Translations under genes and position numbers: made by a program
The notes under the pieces: generated by a model
The model's input: only the letters and a program-made list of their open reading frames with translations
What the model was told of the DNA's origin: nothing
Databases searched by the model: none
Shown: in pieces, positions 8,895 to 17,811 of the stretch
Numbering within the stretch: position 1 is the stretch's first letter
Layout: each line of letters begins with the position of its first letter
Source: Oceanospirillaceae bacterium
GTDB taxonomy: Bacteria > Pseudomonadota > Gammaproteobacteria > Pseudomonadales > Balneatricaceae
NCBI GenBank assembly: GCA_013373085.1
Contig: JABXIM010000114.1
Location: 18,335 to 82,334, forward strand
Direction of reading: 5' to 3'
DNA: 64,000 nucleotides

Positions 8895-9600
8895 TCAATT
8901 TCGGTTTGAACCGTCTGCATTGCTTTTCAGGCTATGCAGACGGTCCAGCCTCGTGCTCACAACATTTGATCCACACCCAAGAGTCTTGCCGTTATATTTA
9001 TTCAGACCACTGTAACGAGCTTTCACGAAGCAGAGCAGGCACTTCATCATCCAGAGCGTGTGCTGAACCTTGGCACAAGGACTTGCCCTGAGGTACTCGG
9101 CGCCGATCCTAAACTTGTTGATCCGTGATACGCTTTTTAGAGCCTTTAATTGTCCGGATCGCTCGGCAATGTGACCGTACGCGTCCACATCTTTCAGTTA
9201 ATCACGCTTCTCAGCCCCCAGTACCCCCATCAGCAAAAATTAATGCATCATCACTGTGGAGCAGGTATCTAACCTCGTTCAGGTCCTGTTCATTGGCTAC
9301 CGTGATCGACCTTAGTCTAGCGCGCCAGGCGGTATTGCTCCTGCAGGTGACGGAACTTGAGACTCATGGTGTGAGTCCTGCTCAGCAACAGGACTGCAGA
9401 CAGGCGCATGAAAGCAATTTCGTACAATGCATGATCGTCGCCCAAAGTGCCCTATGGGTATTACCGGCATTGGGATAATGCGGCTTCGATTCCAACGTTA
9501 CCCAAGGGATTAGCCTGTCCATGTGACCAAGCAACGTTTCCTTTCGTGTCTGACGGTATTTGTTGCAGAACCCACTGCCGCAAATGTGAGCTGCTAATCC
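8895..9600 (-). pseudogene. Decayed IS5-family transposase
   Basis: Read on the minus strand in shifting frames, this stretch spells out most of an IS5-group transposase. From about 9595 comes QLTFAAVGSATNTVRHERK, then ETLLGHMDRLIPW and KPHYPNAG, then ALYEIAFMRL, then MSLKFRHLQEQYRLAR. After a stop comes TVANEQDLNEVRYLLHSDDA with IFADGG, and finally AYGHIAERSG, EYLRASPCAKVQH and CFVKARYSGLNKY. These follow the family order (TRKE..[64 protein letters not shown]). At least three frameshifts and three stops are present. The segment between FRHLLE and ANEHDL, including one catalytic aspartate region, is deleted. Terminal inverted repeats were not found, so the element edges are uncertain. Confidence 0.85.
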
Positions 9601-9784
9601 GTCCCGGTTTCCTAGATGCAGTTAATGTTCGCTATTGCCCCATGAGCTGGAAGTAATCAGAACTTATTTAGTTTCCTCAACACGTAAATCAGACATATTC
9701 AATTATCATTTATTACCAAAACAAAATCAGCCATTAAAAATGTAATTCTAAAAGCAACTTTTAACTAAACTTTAGAAACTAAAG

Positions 9785-10681
9785 CTATTTTTTAAAAAAA
9801 CCCCAAGGATCTCCTTTTACACCTATATAATTATATATATTTTTTACTTCATCCTCCAAAAGAGTATAGACCAGAGCCTCCTGTTCTTTTGAAAAATCAG
9901 CAGAAAGCTCTGCTTTAGAATAATAATTCGAGGTAAAATACCGAGCCATTTTTTTAAAAAAATCAGGAATATATTTAACAACATAGGAAGGTAATATTTC
10001 CCTTAATCGCCATTCAAAAGAATTAAACATCACTTTATCTTTTCCTGAATTTTTTACTAGGTCATTGTACTCAGGACAAAAGTTATTATCAACATTTAAA
10101 AAAAACAAAATCTCCTTAACCGTTGAGGTTGTATCATGAACCAAATCTTCAAACATGATCACTTTTATATTATCATCGGGAAACCATTTTCTATAATGGC
10201 AGATATTACTCCAGTACCTGGTCGACTCAACAAAAGGAGGATATGTAAATAGTGCAGAACCAAAGTCAAGCGGCATTTTTAAGCCATACCTCTCGTATCT
10301 TTTACTGTCGATCCAATGCCCAGAAGATAATGTTTGCCTATAAACAGATCTTAAGCGAGAAAATGGCTCCCTTACAATATATAATATCTTAGCATTTTGA
10401 TTATAACCATAAATTCTAGATGCTATTTTTGGAAATTGTCCAGTTTCTGAGTATATAGGGCTTGATTCTCCGTAGATTATACAGCGACGACTGTTATCAA
10501 ATAAATCAGAAGCATCTACAAGCCTACTCAAATAGTCATCGTAGAAAAATGTATATGGCTCTTTTGGATTGCTCATACAAATATCTGGATGAGAGTTTAA
10601 AACCTCATGTAAAAAAGTTGTACCGCACTTTGAAGCACCTATAACAAACAAATTAATTTTTTCAAACATAAGGATATGCAA
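9785..10681 (-). CDS. Heparan-sulfate-type sulfotransferase domain protein
   Basis: A 298-residue protein with the 5'-phosphosulfate loop FVIGASKCGTTFLHEVLNSH (residues 12-31) and the 3'-phosphate site ILYIVREPFSRLRSVYRQ (REPFSRLRS at 104-112). HPDICMSNPKEPYTFF is the classic segment that follows the loop in NDST/HS-type sulfotransferases. It differs clearly from the sulfotransferase at 363-1355, so the locus holds two separate sulfation activities. PAPS-dependent sulfation of a glycan is the likely role. Two starts are possible, MHILMFEK or the internal MFEKINLF four codons on; neither has a strong ribosome site. It lies 156 bp downstream of the ABC exporter and is AT-rich, near the island's right end. 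Confidence 0.85.
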   Translation of the reverse strand: MHILMFEKINLFVIGASKCGTTFLHEVLNSHPDICMSNPKEPYTFFYDDYLSRLVDASDLFDNSRRCIIYGESSPIYSETGQFPKIASRIYGYNQNAKILYIVREPFSRLRSVYRQTLSSGHWIDSKRYERYGLKMPLDFGSALFTYPPFVESTRYWSNICHYRKWFPDDNIKVIMFEDLVHDTTSTVKEILFFLNVDNNFCPEYNDLVKNSGKDKVMFNSFEWRLREILPSYVVKYIPDFFKKMARYFTSNYYSKAELSADFSKEQEALVYTLLEDEVKNIYNYIGVKGDPWGFFKK

Positions 10682-10837
10682 TTATATTGACGCACCGTTC
10701 GATTCCGATTTGAAAATTCATATCAAGATTAATCTAACTTTACAATTTTTCCAAAAAGTCCGGAATGACAAAACCATACTACTAAACTATTTTAGTCGCA
10801 GGATGCATTTAGAACTATAGGCGGCAAAGATATTAAC

Positions 10838-12640
10838 TTACAGAAAATACGCCATTCGCTTAAATGTTTCGTTTCGACTAACCAAATCCTCATACTTACC
10901 CTTATCTATAACTTTTCCAAGCGATATCATAAAAATAATATCGCATCTTTTAACTGTTGTTATACGGTGCGCAATCATGATGATCGTTTTCTTTCCTGAA
11001 AATCCGTGAATGGCTTCCATTATCATCTTTTCGGTAACACCGTCTAGCGCACTGGTCGCTTCATCCAATATAAGGACGTCGGCGTCGTTGTAGAGCGCTC
11101 TCGCTATGCCAATGCGCTGCCGCTGACCTCCCGAAAGCTGGATTCCGCGCTCCCCGACGCGAGTATCCAATCCATCGGGCAAGCTGGCGACTAGCTCATC
11201 CAGATGAGCGATAGACACAGCTCGCCGGACAAGGACATCATTGATCATATCGGAGGGCAATCCAAAGGCGATATTCTCGCGAATGGTGCTATCTGCTAAA
11301 AATATCGACTGTGGTACGAAACCTATTGTACTTTGCCATGAACGCAGATTCGATTTCGTTACCGGTTCACCATCGATCAACAACTGGCCTTGTTCCGGCA
11401 CGATTAATCCCAACAGCAGGTCAATCGCCGTAGACTTGCCCGAACCGGATGCGCCTACAAGTCCAATTGTCTGATTGACAGGAATATCAACGTTCAGGCC
11501 CTGGAGGACCGGTTCCAACTTGCCCGGATAAGTAAAACTCACATCCTTCAATTGAATCGAGCGTTTCGGTACTAAGTGTTTTTCGCCATCATTCGGTTCT
11601 GAAATGGTTGAGACCGCATGTACACTCTGTCTCAATTCATCCCTAACCGCCTCAAAGGCAGCAAGGTTGCCTCGTATCTGAGAAACACCGGAATAGACCT
11701 GTTGCAATGCCGGTAACATCTTGAATCCCGCCAAAGCGTAAATGGAGAGCACTGGCAAGATAGCCCCCAAGTTACCCTCATAAACTGAAAGGAGATAGAG
11801 TACCAGCAGAATAACGCCGGCAAAGGCCACCAGTTCCATCGCATAACGCGGTACCTGCCCCATAGCCTGGGTCGTGCCCTGGGCACGGGCGAAGCGCTGG
11901 CTGGCGTTTTCGAAGCGTTCGGTGAATATATCCTGACGCCCAAGCAGCAACACATCCTTGATACCGCCGAACCCCTCGCTCATCAGTTTCAGGCGTTCGC
12001 GCTGCGCGGCCGTTACAGCTTTGCCGTTCGCCATCAAACGTCTGCGGACTGTCCGGTAGAGGAGCAGGTAGGCACTTACGAAGATAGCCAGCCCCACAAA
12101 TGCCACCAGCGGGTTGTAGATAAAGATCGTCACGGCCATAAACAACGCCATCACCAGCTTGGCGTTCATCTGCATCAGCGGTATGAGGATCGTATTGGTG
12201 ATCCTCACGCATTCCTGAGCGATCTGGTTGGTCAACTGACTGCTGGTGTTTGTGGTATGGAACAGCCAAGGCTGAAGCATATAGTGACGGTAAAGCCGGC
12301 TGCTCAGCTCGGCACCCACTTGGGTCCCGTACAGCGACAGCCGCCAGATGGTAAACATCGAAATCAGCGCGGCGACTGTCAAAACGGCCAGTACGCCAAG
12401 TCCCACCCAAAACAGGAAGTCCCTCGGCTCGCTCAGCCCTGTGGCACGAAATAAATCCGCGACCAGCCCTCCCCCCTTTAACTGATCGATATCGCCGACC
12501 AAGGCCATAAAGGGACCTATCGATACCACCCCTGTAATCTCGGCGAAGGACATCAGGATAACCAGCAGCTGGAGACGTAGCAGTCTTTTGCGTTGTTCTT
12601 CCGTCAGCAGGGAATAGAGTTCTTTAAGGTCTGCGAACAT
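10838..12640 (-). CDS. ABC transporter, fused permease and ATPase (glycan flippase/exporter type)
   Basis: A 600-residue half-transporter. Residues 1-330 carry about six membrane segments (for example LLVILMSFAEITGVV, LVMALFMAVTIFIY and VAFAGVILLVLYLLS). The ATPase domain has Walker A GASGSGKST (396-404), Q-loop FVPQS, signature LSGGQRQR (502-509), Walker B VLILDEATSALD (522-533) and a switch histidine in MIAHR. As a homodimer such proteins (MsbA, PglK) flip lipid-linked substrates across the inner membrane. Its place at the head of the glycosyltransferase series suggests it flips the lipid-linked glycan. No Wzx or Wzy is seen in the window, though the locus continues past the left edge. An ops-like element lies 149 bp upstream of its start. 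Composition shifts here from the AT-rich island to GC-rich DNA. Confidence 0.9.
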   Translation of the reverse strand: MFADLKELYSLLTEEQRKRLLRLQLLVILMSFAEITGVVSIGPFMALVGDIDQLKGGGLVADLFRATGLSEPRDFLFWVGLGVLAVLTVAALISMFTIWRLSLYGTQVGAELSSRLYRHYMLQPWLFHTTNTSSQLTNQIAQECVRITNTILIPLMQMNAKLVMALFMAVTIFIYNPLVAFVGLAIFVSAYLLLYRTVRRRLMANGKAVTAAQRERLKLMSEGFGGIKDVLLLGRQDIFTERFENASQRFARAQGTTQAMGQVPRYAMELVAFAGVILLVLYLLSVYEGNLGAILPVLSIYALAGFKMLPALQQVYSGVSQIRGNLAAFEAVRDELRQSVHAVSTISEPNDGEKHLVPKRSIQLKDVSFTYPGKLEPVLQGLNVDIPVNQTIGLVGASGSGKSTAIDLLLGLIVPEQGQLLIDGEPVTKSNLRSWQSTIGFVPQSIFLADSTIRENIAFGLPSDMINDVLVRRAVSIAHLDELVASLPDGLDTRVGERGIQLSGGQRQRIGIARALYNDADVLILDEATSALDGVTEKMIMEAIHGFSGKKTIIMIAHRITTVKRCDIIFMISLGKVIDKGKYEDLVSRNETFKRMAYFL

Positions 12641-12788
12641 TCGGTCGTGATTCTTTTACATTTCAACGTAATTGAAGAAGCTGTTTTAATAGGAGAAATT
12701 TGCCTCTCCAAGGATCGAGATAAGGCAATTTCGAAGGGGGCGTAACCACGTTCTACAGCCAGATGAAACGTGCGCGCACCTCTTTAAC

Positions 12789-12800
12789 CACGCTACCGCT
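12789..12800 (-). promoter_or_regulatory. ops-like element (RfaH recruitment site)
   Basis: The minus strand reads AGCGGTAGCGTG, matching the ops core GGCGGTAGCGTG at 11 of 12 positions. The internal GCGGTAGC that forms the small non-template hairpin is intact. It lies in the transcribed leader between the rfaH-like gene and the ABC exporter, on the same strand as both. In E. coli and relatives RfaH loads on paused RNA polymerase at ops and suppresses termination in long polysaccharide operons. The longer JUMPStart context is not recognisable here. Confidence 0.7.
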
Positions 12801-12865
12801 CCAGGATTGACCGTCAGTTTCCTGAGGACGCGGCCAAGTCCGGGCAACTATCTTCGAAGATAGGT

Positions 12866-13360
12866 TCAGGCTCGGCGAATATTGTTCAACGGCATGCTCA
12901 GCCGCTGGGTCCGGTGCAGCAGGTTCAGCAGCAGCACCACCCGTTCGGTTCCGTCGTAGCACTCGAATATTGCATCCAGATCCGCAAAAGCCCCCTGGCA
13001 GATATGCACTGTATCGCCGGTTTTGAGCTCGCTCTCCGGCTCCTGCCCGGCCACGCGCTGGCGCAGTTCCTCGATAATATTGCTGTCGATGGGCAGGGGC
13101 ATATCATTGAAGGTCACGAGGCGGCTGACGCCGCGGGTGGAGCGGATCGGGCGCCAGTTGTCGGCGACCTGGTCGAGATAGATGAAGAGGTAGCCGGGGA
13201 ACATCGGCTCGACCACGGTCTGGCGCTTGCCGCGGCGAATGCGCTCGGCGCTCAGCTTCGGCGCAAAACAGTCGTAGCCCTGGTTTTCGAGGTTCTCCCG
13301 GGCACGTTCTTCCTGTCTTGGCTTGGTCTGCAGCAGGTACCAGGCGCGCTGTACAGCCAT
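12866..13360 (-). CDS. rfaH: RfaH-like NusG-family transcription antiterminator
   Basis: A 164-residue NusG-family protein. The NGN domain runs AWYLLQTKPRQEERARENLE ... PMFPGYLFIYLD ... WRPIRSTRGVSRLVTF. The C-terminal part (LKTGDTVHICQGAFADLDAI ... VVLLLNLLHRTQRLSMP) replaces the usual NusG KOW sequence, as in RfaH. QNIxxx-type differences and the length near that of E. coli RfaH (162) support RfaH rather than NusG itself. The ATG at 13358-13360 is chosen because GGAG lies six bases before it; a GTG seven codons earlier is less likely. RfaH binds RNA polymerase at ops elements and carries it through long cell-surface operons. Here it is directly upstream of such an element and the glycan genes, so local control is likely. 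Confidence 0.85.
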   Translation of the reverse strand: MAVQRAWYLLQTKPRQEERARENLENQGYDCFAPKLSAERIRRGKRQTVVEPMFPGYLFIYLDQVADNWRPIRSTRGVSRLVTFNDMPLPIDSNIIEELRQRVAGQEPESELKTGDTVHICQGAFADLDAIFECYDGTERVVLLLNLLHRTQRLSMPLNNIRRA

Positions 13361-13491
13361 GGCGCTCTCCGTTTTATCCACCTGGCTATCGAGACCCGGT
13401 TCAGCCCCGACGCCTGCAATGCCATTGTTTCTCTAAAATACCACTGACCAAGCGTCTTACGCCTGCTCATAAGCTGTTGCCAGCTATACAA

Positions 13492-14775
13492 TTATAGCCG
13501 TTTGTCGACCTGGTCGAGCGGCAGCATAGCTTTCACGTCAAACAATACACTGTGCTCGGGGTCTCTGCACAGCCCCCGGATCCGTGCGGCGCCCATCTCC
13601 CGGAAATCGTCGTGGGCCACCGCCAGTATCACCGCATCGAACAGTCCAGGCTCAACCTTTTCCAGCAGCTCCAGCCCGTACTCGCGGCGCGCCTCCTCGG
13701 TGGAGACCCAGGGGTCGTATACATCGACCCGGCCGCAGTAACCCTCGAGCCTGCGTATCATATCGATGACCTTGGTATTGCGGATGTCGGGACAGTTTTC
13801 CTTGAAGGACAGCCCGAGGACCAGCACCCGGGCGTCGGCGATCTGGATGCGCTTTTTGATCATCAGCTTGATGACTTCTTCGGCGACGTACTGGCCCATG
13901 CCGTCGTTGATGCGCCGTCCGGCCAGGATCACGTCGGGGAAATACCCTGCCGCCTGGGCCTTGTGCGTGAGGTAGTAGGGATCGACGCCGATGCAGTGAC
14001 CGCCGACCAGTCCCGGGCGGAACGGCAGAAAATTCCACTTGGTACCGGCGGCCTCGAGCACTTCGGTGGTGTCGATGCCGAGTTTGCCAAAGATAATCGC
14101 CAGCTCGTTGATCAGCGCAATATTGAGGTCACGCTGGGTGTTCTCGATGACCTTGGCCGCTTCCGCCACCCGGATGCTGCTGGCGCGATGCGTTCCGGCC
14201 GTGATGATGCTGGCGTAGAGACTATCGACGAAGTCAGCCACCTCCGGTGTCGATCCGGCAGTGACCTTGACGATGCGGGTCAGGCGGTTGTGCTGGTCGC
14301 CCGGGTTGATGCGCTCCGGACTGTAACCGATGAAGAATTCACGATTGAATTCGAGGCCCGACACCGCTTCCAGCTCAGGTACGCAGACCTCTTCGGTCGC
14401 GCCCGGGTAGACGGTGGACTCGTAGATGACGATATCGTTTTGCTTCAGCACTGAGCCGAGCGCCTGGCTCGCACTACGCAGAGGCGAAAGGTCGGGCCGC
14501 TTGTGGGCATCGACCGGCGTCGGGACCGTCACGATATAGACGTTGCAGTCTGCGACGTCCTCCAGCCGATCGCTGAAGGCGAGCCTGGGCGCGTCCGCCA
14601 ACTCTTCCGGCTCCAGCTCCAGGGTGCTGTCCGTGCCGCCCTGCAGTTCTGCGATACGCTGCGGGTTGATATCATAGCCGACGGTATCGAACCTGCGGCC
14701 GAACTCGACCGCCAGCGGCAGGCCGACGTATCCCAGCCCCAGTACGCAAATCCTGACTCGATCCAGGTCAAACAT
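13492..14775 (-). CDS. tviB: UDP-N-acetylglucosamine 6-dehydrogenase, TviB/WbpA type
   Basis: A 427-residue UDP-sugar dehydrogenase. The NAD site is [18 protein letters not shown] (GLGYVGLP at residues 13-20). The central domain has SPERINPGD and [20 protein letters not shown]. The catalytic cysteine is Cys261 in [20 protein letters not shown]. Overall order and wording follow TviB of the Vi antigen pathway very closely (425 residues). It oxidises the C6 hydroxyl of a UDP-N-acetylhexosamine to a uronic acid with two NAD+, supplying an acidic sugar such as GlcNAcA or GalNAcA. The matching epimerase TviC is not in the window. It lies upstream of the rfaH-like gene on the same strand and is GC-rich, unlike the island genes beyond the ops element. 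Confidence 0.93.
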   Translation of the reverse strand: MFDLDRVRICVLGLGYVGLPLAVEFGRRFDTVGYDINPQRIAELQGGTDSTLELEPEELADAPRLAFSDRLEDVADCNVYIVTVPTPVDAHKRPDLSPLRSASQALGSVLKQNDIVIYESTVYPGATEEVCVPELEAVSGLEFNREFFIGYSPERINPGDQHNRLTRIVKVTAGSTPEVADFVDSLYASIITAGTHRASSIRVAEAAKVIENTQRDLNIALINELAIIFGKLGIDTTEVLEAAGTKWNFLPFRPGLVGGHCIGVDPYYLTHKAQAAGYFPDVILAGRRINDGMGQYVAEEVIKLMIKKRIQIADARVLVLGLSFKENCPDIRNTKVIDMIRRLEGYCGRVDVYDPWVSTEEARREYGLELLEKVEPGLFDAVILAVAHDDFREMGAARIRGLCRDPEHSVLFDVKAMLPLDQVDKRL

Positions 14776-14891
14776 GCGTGGCGTCCTTGTGCTCGCGGTT
14801 GTGCAAAGACGGTATCATAGCGCCCGGGGCGACAGCGGGGCAAAGGCAAATCTCGTAGGCGTTCGTTCCTCCGAGCAAATCCAATAGGTCA

Positions 14892-14986
14892 ATCGCCCAC
14901 GGAGTGGGCTCCTACAACGCAATCCCGGCCCGGCAGCGGGTCGCAGGCAAAACCTTTTGTTTGTAGGAGCTCGCTCTGCGAGCGAT
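14892..14986. repeat. REPIN-like pair of inverted REP palindromes
   Basis: Two 26 bp units face each other at 14892-14917 (minus) and 14961-14986 (plus). Each begins TTGTAGGAGC and ends CGAT, with a different self-complementary core (CCACTCCGTGGG and TCGCTCTGCGAG). This is the pattern of REP sequences arranged as a REPIN, mobilised in Pseudomonas and relatives by RAYT transposases. No RAYT gene is in the window. The pair fills most of the gap between tviB and mnmC. Confidence 0.75.
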
Positions 14987-15013
14987 CGGGCGGCCAGTGA
15001 TGAGTGGTGAATA

Positions 15014-16990
15014 GTGAGCGGCGACAAGCAAAACCGAAGCAGAATCGAACCTGCTCAGCTGCGTTGGGACGCGGATACACCCGTCTCCGGCCAGTTCGAC
15101 GATATCTATTTCAACAAGGACGGCGGACACGCCGAGACGGAACACGTCTTTCTCGACGGCAACCGGCTGCGTGAGCGCTTCGCGTCGCTCGAGGCGCCCA
15201 TTTTCAGCATTGCCGAAACGGGCTTCGGTACCGGGCTCAACTTCCTCTGTGCCCGCGCCCTGTGGCTAAAGCTGGCGCCAGCGGATGCCTGCCTGCATTT
15301 CGTCTCGGTCGAGAAGTATCCACTGCGCCCCGGGGATCTGGCCCGCGCCCTCGCCCACTGGCCCGAGTTCAGCAACGGCAGCGAACAGCTGCTGGCGCAG
15401 TACCCGCCCCGGGCGGCGGGCTTTCACCGTCTGGAGCTCGACGACGGCCGGGTCCGACTGACGCTGATGTTCGGCGACGCCATCGACAGCTACTCGCAGC
15501 TGGAGGCCCGGGTCGACGCCTGGTTCCTGGACGGTTTCGCGCCGGCCAAGAACCCGGACATGTGGCAGCCGGAACTCTTCTCCCAGATCGCCCGCCTGAG
15601 CCGACCCGGCACCACGCTCGCAACCTTTACCGCCGCGGGCTTCGTGCGGCGGGGCCTGCAGGCGGTCGGCTTCAGGATGGAAAAAGCCCCCGGCTTCGGT
15701 CGCAAGCGGGAGATGCTGCGCGGCGCCTTTGGCGAAAGTGAACGCCTACTTTCGCTCAAGCCCTGGTTCGATCTTCCCGAATCCGCCTCCCGCCCTGCCA
15801 GCGTGCTGGTGATCGGCGGCGGGCTGGCCGGCTGCAGCGCCGCCCACTCGCTGGCCCGTCGCGGCATCCGCGTGCAGCTCATCGAACAGGCCGACGTGCT
15901 CGCCAGTGGCGGCTCGGGCAACCGCCAGGGCGCCCTGTATGCAAAACTGCCGGTCAAACCGACGCATCAGGGCAAGTTCCACGGTAGCGGGCTGCACTAC
16001 AGCCATCACCTGGCGAAGCGGCTGCTGGGCGACGATGACTGGGCCGCCTGCGGCTTGCTTCAGCTGGCCCTGAACGAAAAAGAGCTCAACCGGCAGCAGC
16101 AGCTGATCGATGAAGCCTATTACCCAGCGGAGCTGGTGCACGCGGTCTCGGCTGCAGAAGCGGGAACGCTCGCGGGACTGCCGATCGAGCAATCGGGGCT
16201 GTTCTTCGAGCTGGGCGGCTGGATATCGCCGCCGGCGCTGTGCCGGGCGCTCGTCGACCATCCGCTGATCGAGGTTCATACCGATACCCGCATCGGGCAG
16301 CTGCAGCGGAAGACTTCCGAAGGTTGGATTGCACTGGGTACCGACGGCACGCAATTGGCTGCCGATGCGGTGGTGATCGCCAACGCGAGCGCAGCCCAGA
16401 CCTTCGAGCAAAGCCGCCATTTGCCGCTCAAGCCCATTCGCGGCCAGGTCACCCACGCGCCTGCGCCGGATTCGCTGCCGGACCTGAAGACCGTGGTCTG
16501 CGGCGACGGTTATATCGCGCCGTCCACCGGCGGCACTTACGCCTTTGGCGCCACCTTCGACCTGCGCGATGACAGCAGCGACATTCGCAACCAGGATCAC
16601 CAGCGCAATCTCGACACCCTGTCCGGGACTTTGCCAGCCCTGGCCCGAGCACTGGCGACAGAGCCTCTGGAAGGGCGTGTCGGCTTTCGCTGTTCGACAC
16701 CCGATTACCTGCCTATCATCGGCCCCCTGCCCGTCCGGGACCGTTTTCTAGAGGATTACGCCCGGCTGCGCAACGACCGCAAGTGGCGCTTCGATACTGC
16801 ACCCACGCATCATCCCGGACTCTATATCAGTGTCGGCCACGGCTCCAAGGGGCTGCTGACCTGCCCGCTCGGAGGCGAACTGCTTGCCGCGGTGATCTGC
16901 GCAGAACCCCTGCCGTTGCCACGGGATATCGTCGATGCGTTGAACCCGGCCCGATTTATCATCAAGAATCTGATTCGCGGGTCGATATAA
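15014..16990 (+). CDS. mnmC: Bifunctional tRNA wobble-uridine modification enzyme MnmC
   Basis: A 658-residue two-domain enzyme (E. coli MnmC has 668). The N-terminal DUF752 methyltransferase has the SAM loop IAETGFGTGLNFL (residues 68-76 within it) and VDAWFLDGFAPAKNPDMW. The C-terminal FAD oxidase starts near residue 262 with VLVIGGGLAGCSAAHSLARR and includes SGGSGNRQGALYAKL and GHGSKGLLTCPLGGE. The oxidase removes the carboxymethyl group of cmnm5(s2)U34, and the methylase then makes mnm5(s2)U34 of several tRNAs in the cytosol. The start is GTG at 15014; the family N terminus (RIEPAQLRWDADTPVSGQFD) follows within ten residues. It is transcribed rightward, away from tviB, with the REPIN between them. 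Confidence 0.95.
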   Translation: MSGDKQNRSRIEPAQLRWDADTPVSGQFDDIYFNKDGGHAETEHVFLDGNRLRERFASLEAPIFSIAETGFGTGLNFLCARALWLKLAPADACLHFVSVEKYPLRPGDLARALAHWPEFSNGSEQLLAQYPPRAAGFHRLELDDGRVRLTLMFGDAIDSYSQLEARVDAWFLDGFAPAKNPDMWQPELFSQIARLSRPGTTLATFTAAGFVRRGLQAVGFRMEKAPGFGRKREMLRGAFGESERLLSLKPWFDLPESASRPASVLVIGGGLAGCSAAHSLARRGIRVQLIEQADVLASGGSGNRQGALYAKLPVKPTHQGKFHGSGLHYSHHLAKRLLGDDDWAACGLLQLALNEKELNRQQQLIDEAYYPAELVHAVSAAEAGTLAGLPIEQSGLFFELGGWISPPALCRALVDHPLIEVHTDTRIGQLQRKTSEGWIALGTDGTQLAADAVVIANASAAQTFEQSRHLPLKPIRGQVTHAPAPDSLPDLKTVVCGDGYIAPSTGGTYAFGATFDLRDDSSDIRNQDHQRNLDTLSGTLPALARALATEPLEGRVGFRCSTPDYLPIIGPLPVRDRFLEDYARLRNDRKWRFDTAPTHHPGLYISVGHGSKGLLTCPLGGELLAAVICAEPLPLPRDIVDALNPARFIIKNLIRGSI

Positions 16991-17087
16991 CGGAAAAGGC
17001 GGAAAATCATTTAGCGGTAATTGGATGGCAGGCGGCCCAGGGCCACAGGGGCCACCTGCGCCAACTTGCCTTCCTGGAGGCCTCGTT

Positions 17088-17738
17088 ATGGCACTGGTGA
17101 TTTACGATCAGGGCTACCGGATCCAGACGCCGGTGCGCGCCCTGTTCAAGCCGGGTGGCGTCGAGTCGGTCGAGGAGATCAAGGCGGCCCACACAACGGC
17201 CAGCGAAGAACAGCGAGTCCATGCCGAAGGCGAGCAGTACCGCATCAAGGGATACCAGGAGCAACTGCGCCGTTCACCACCCCGCTCCAAACCTCCGCTT
17301 CGCGGCTACGAGCGCCCGCTTGAACAGCAACCCAGGCCCGGCGCTCCGAGCCTGCCGGCAACCCTCTACATGAGTGCGCCGGTGCAATGGATCACGCGCA
17401 ATGCCAGCATCGCCGATGCCCGTGACCGTATGCGCAACCTCAGGATCGAGCACCTGGTGGTGATGTCGCCCCAGGAACGCCCGTTGGGCATCGTGTCCTA
17501 CTCTCAGCTCGAGCGCAGCGGCCAGCACCCTATGGTCAGCGTCGCCAGCATCTATTCCCGTCACCTGATCGCCGCCTCGCCCGACACCGAAGCCTCGCAG
17601 CTGGCCGCGACCTTCGTCGAGTACGAAGTCGGCGCCATTCCCATCGTCGACAGTCGCGACCGCCTGGTCGGTATCGTCACGCGCACGGATCTGCTGCGCC
17701 TGCTGATCAGCGGCGCCAGGATCGAGAGCTGGGCGTAG
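17088..17738 (+). CDS. CBS-domain pair protein
   Basis: A 216-residue protein. The first 100 residues are charged and without a known domain. Residues about 105-216 form two CBS repeats: APVQWITRNASIADARDRMR with HLVVMSPQERPLGIVSYSQL, and AASPDTEASQLAATFVEYEV with AIPIVDSRDRLVGIVTRTDL. CBS pairs usually bind adenine nucleotides and regulate a partner. No catalytic domain is attached, so it is a stand-alone sensor of unknown target. The ATG at 17088 is chosen because GGAGG stands about nine bases upstream; an in-frame ATG 21 codons earlier gives an implausible proline- and glycine-rich leader. It follows mnmC by 97 bp in the same direction. Confidence 0.85.
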   Translation: MALVIYDQGYRIQTPVRALFKPGGVESVEEIKAAHTTASEEQRVHAEGEQYRIKGYQEQLRRSPPRSKPPLRGYERPLEQQPRPGAPSLPATLYMSAPVQWITRNASIADARDRMRNLRIEHLVVMSPQERPLGIVSYSQLERSGQHPMVSVASIYSRHLIAASPDTEASQLAATFVEYEVGAIPIVDSRDRLVGIVTRTDLLRLLISGARIESWA

Positions 17739-17750
17739 GATGCCGGTATA

Positions 17751-17811
17751 CGGAGCGCACCGCACCAGTTGTACCGGTGCGCTTCGCTCCGTTCAGCAGC
17801 ACCCTACGAAC
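17751..17811. repeat. REP-like palindrome
   Basis: CGGAGCG at the left pairs with CGCTCCG 35 bases on, and GCGCACCG inside pairs with CGGTGCGC, making a hairpin just past the CBS gene stop. The right flank CAGCACCCTAC is shared with the repeat at 32421-32504. It lies between convergent genes, so it may also act as a bidirectional terminator, though no T-run follows. Confidence 0.65.

Noticed and set aside
8906..9656. Short plus-strand frames of 60-117 codons
   Set aside because: They run opposite the IS5 transposase relic and show no family features; the minus-strand fragments explain the DNA.
12803..12865. A complete JUMPStart sequence upstream of the ops core
   Set aside because: Only the ops 12-mer matches; the longer conserved context does not align.
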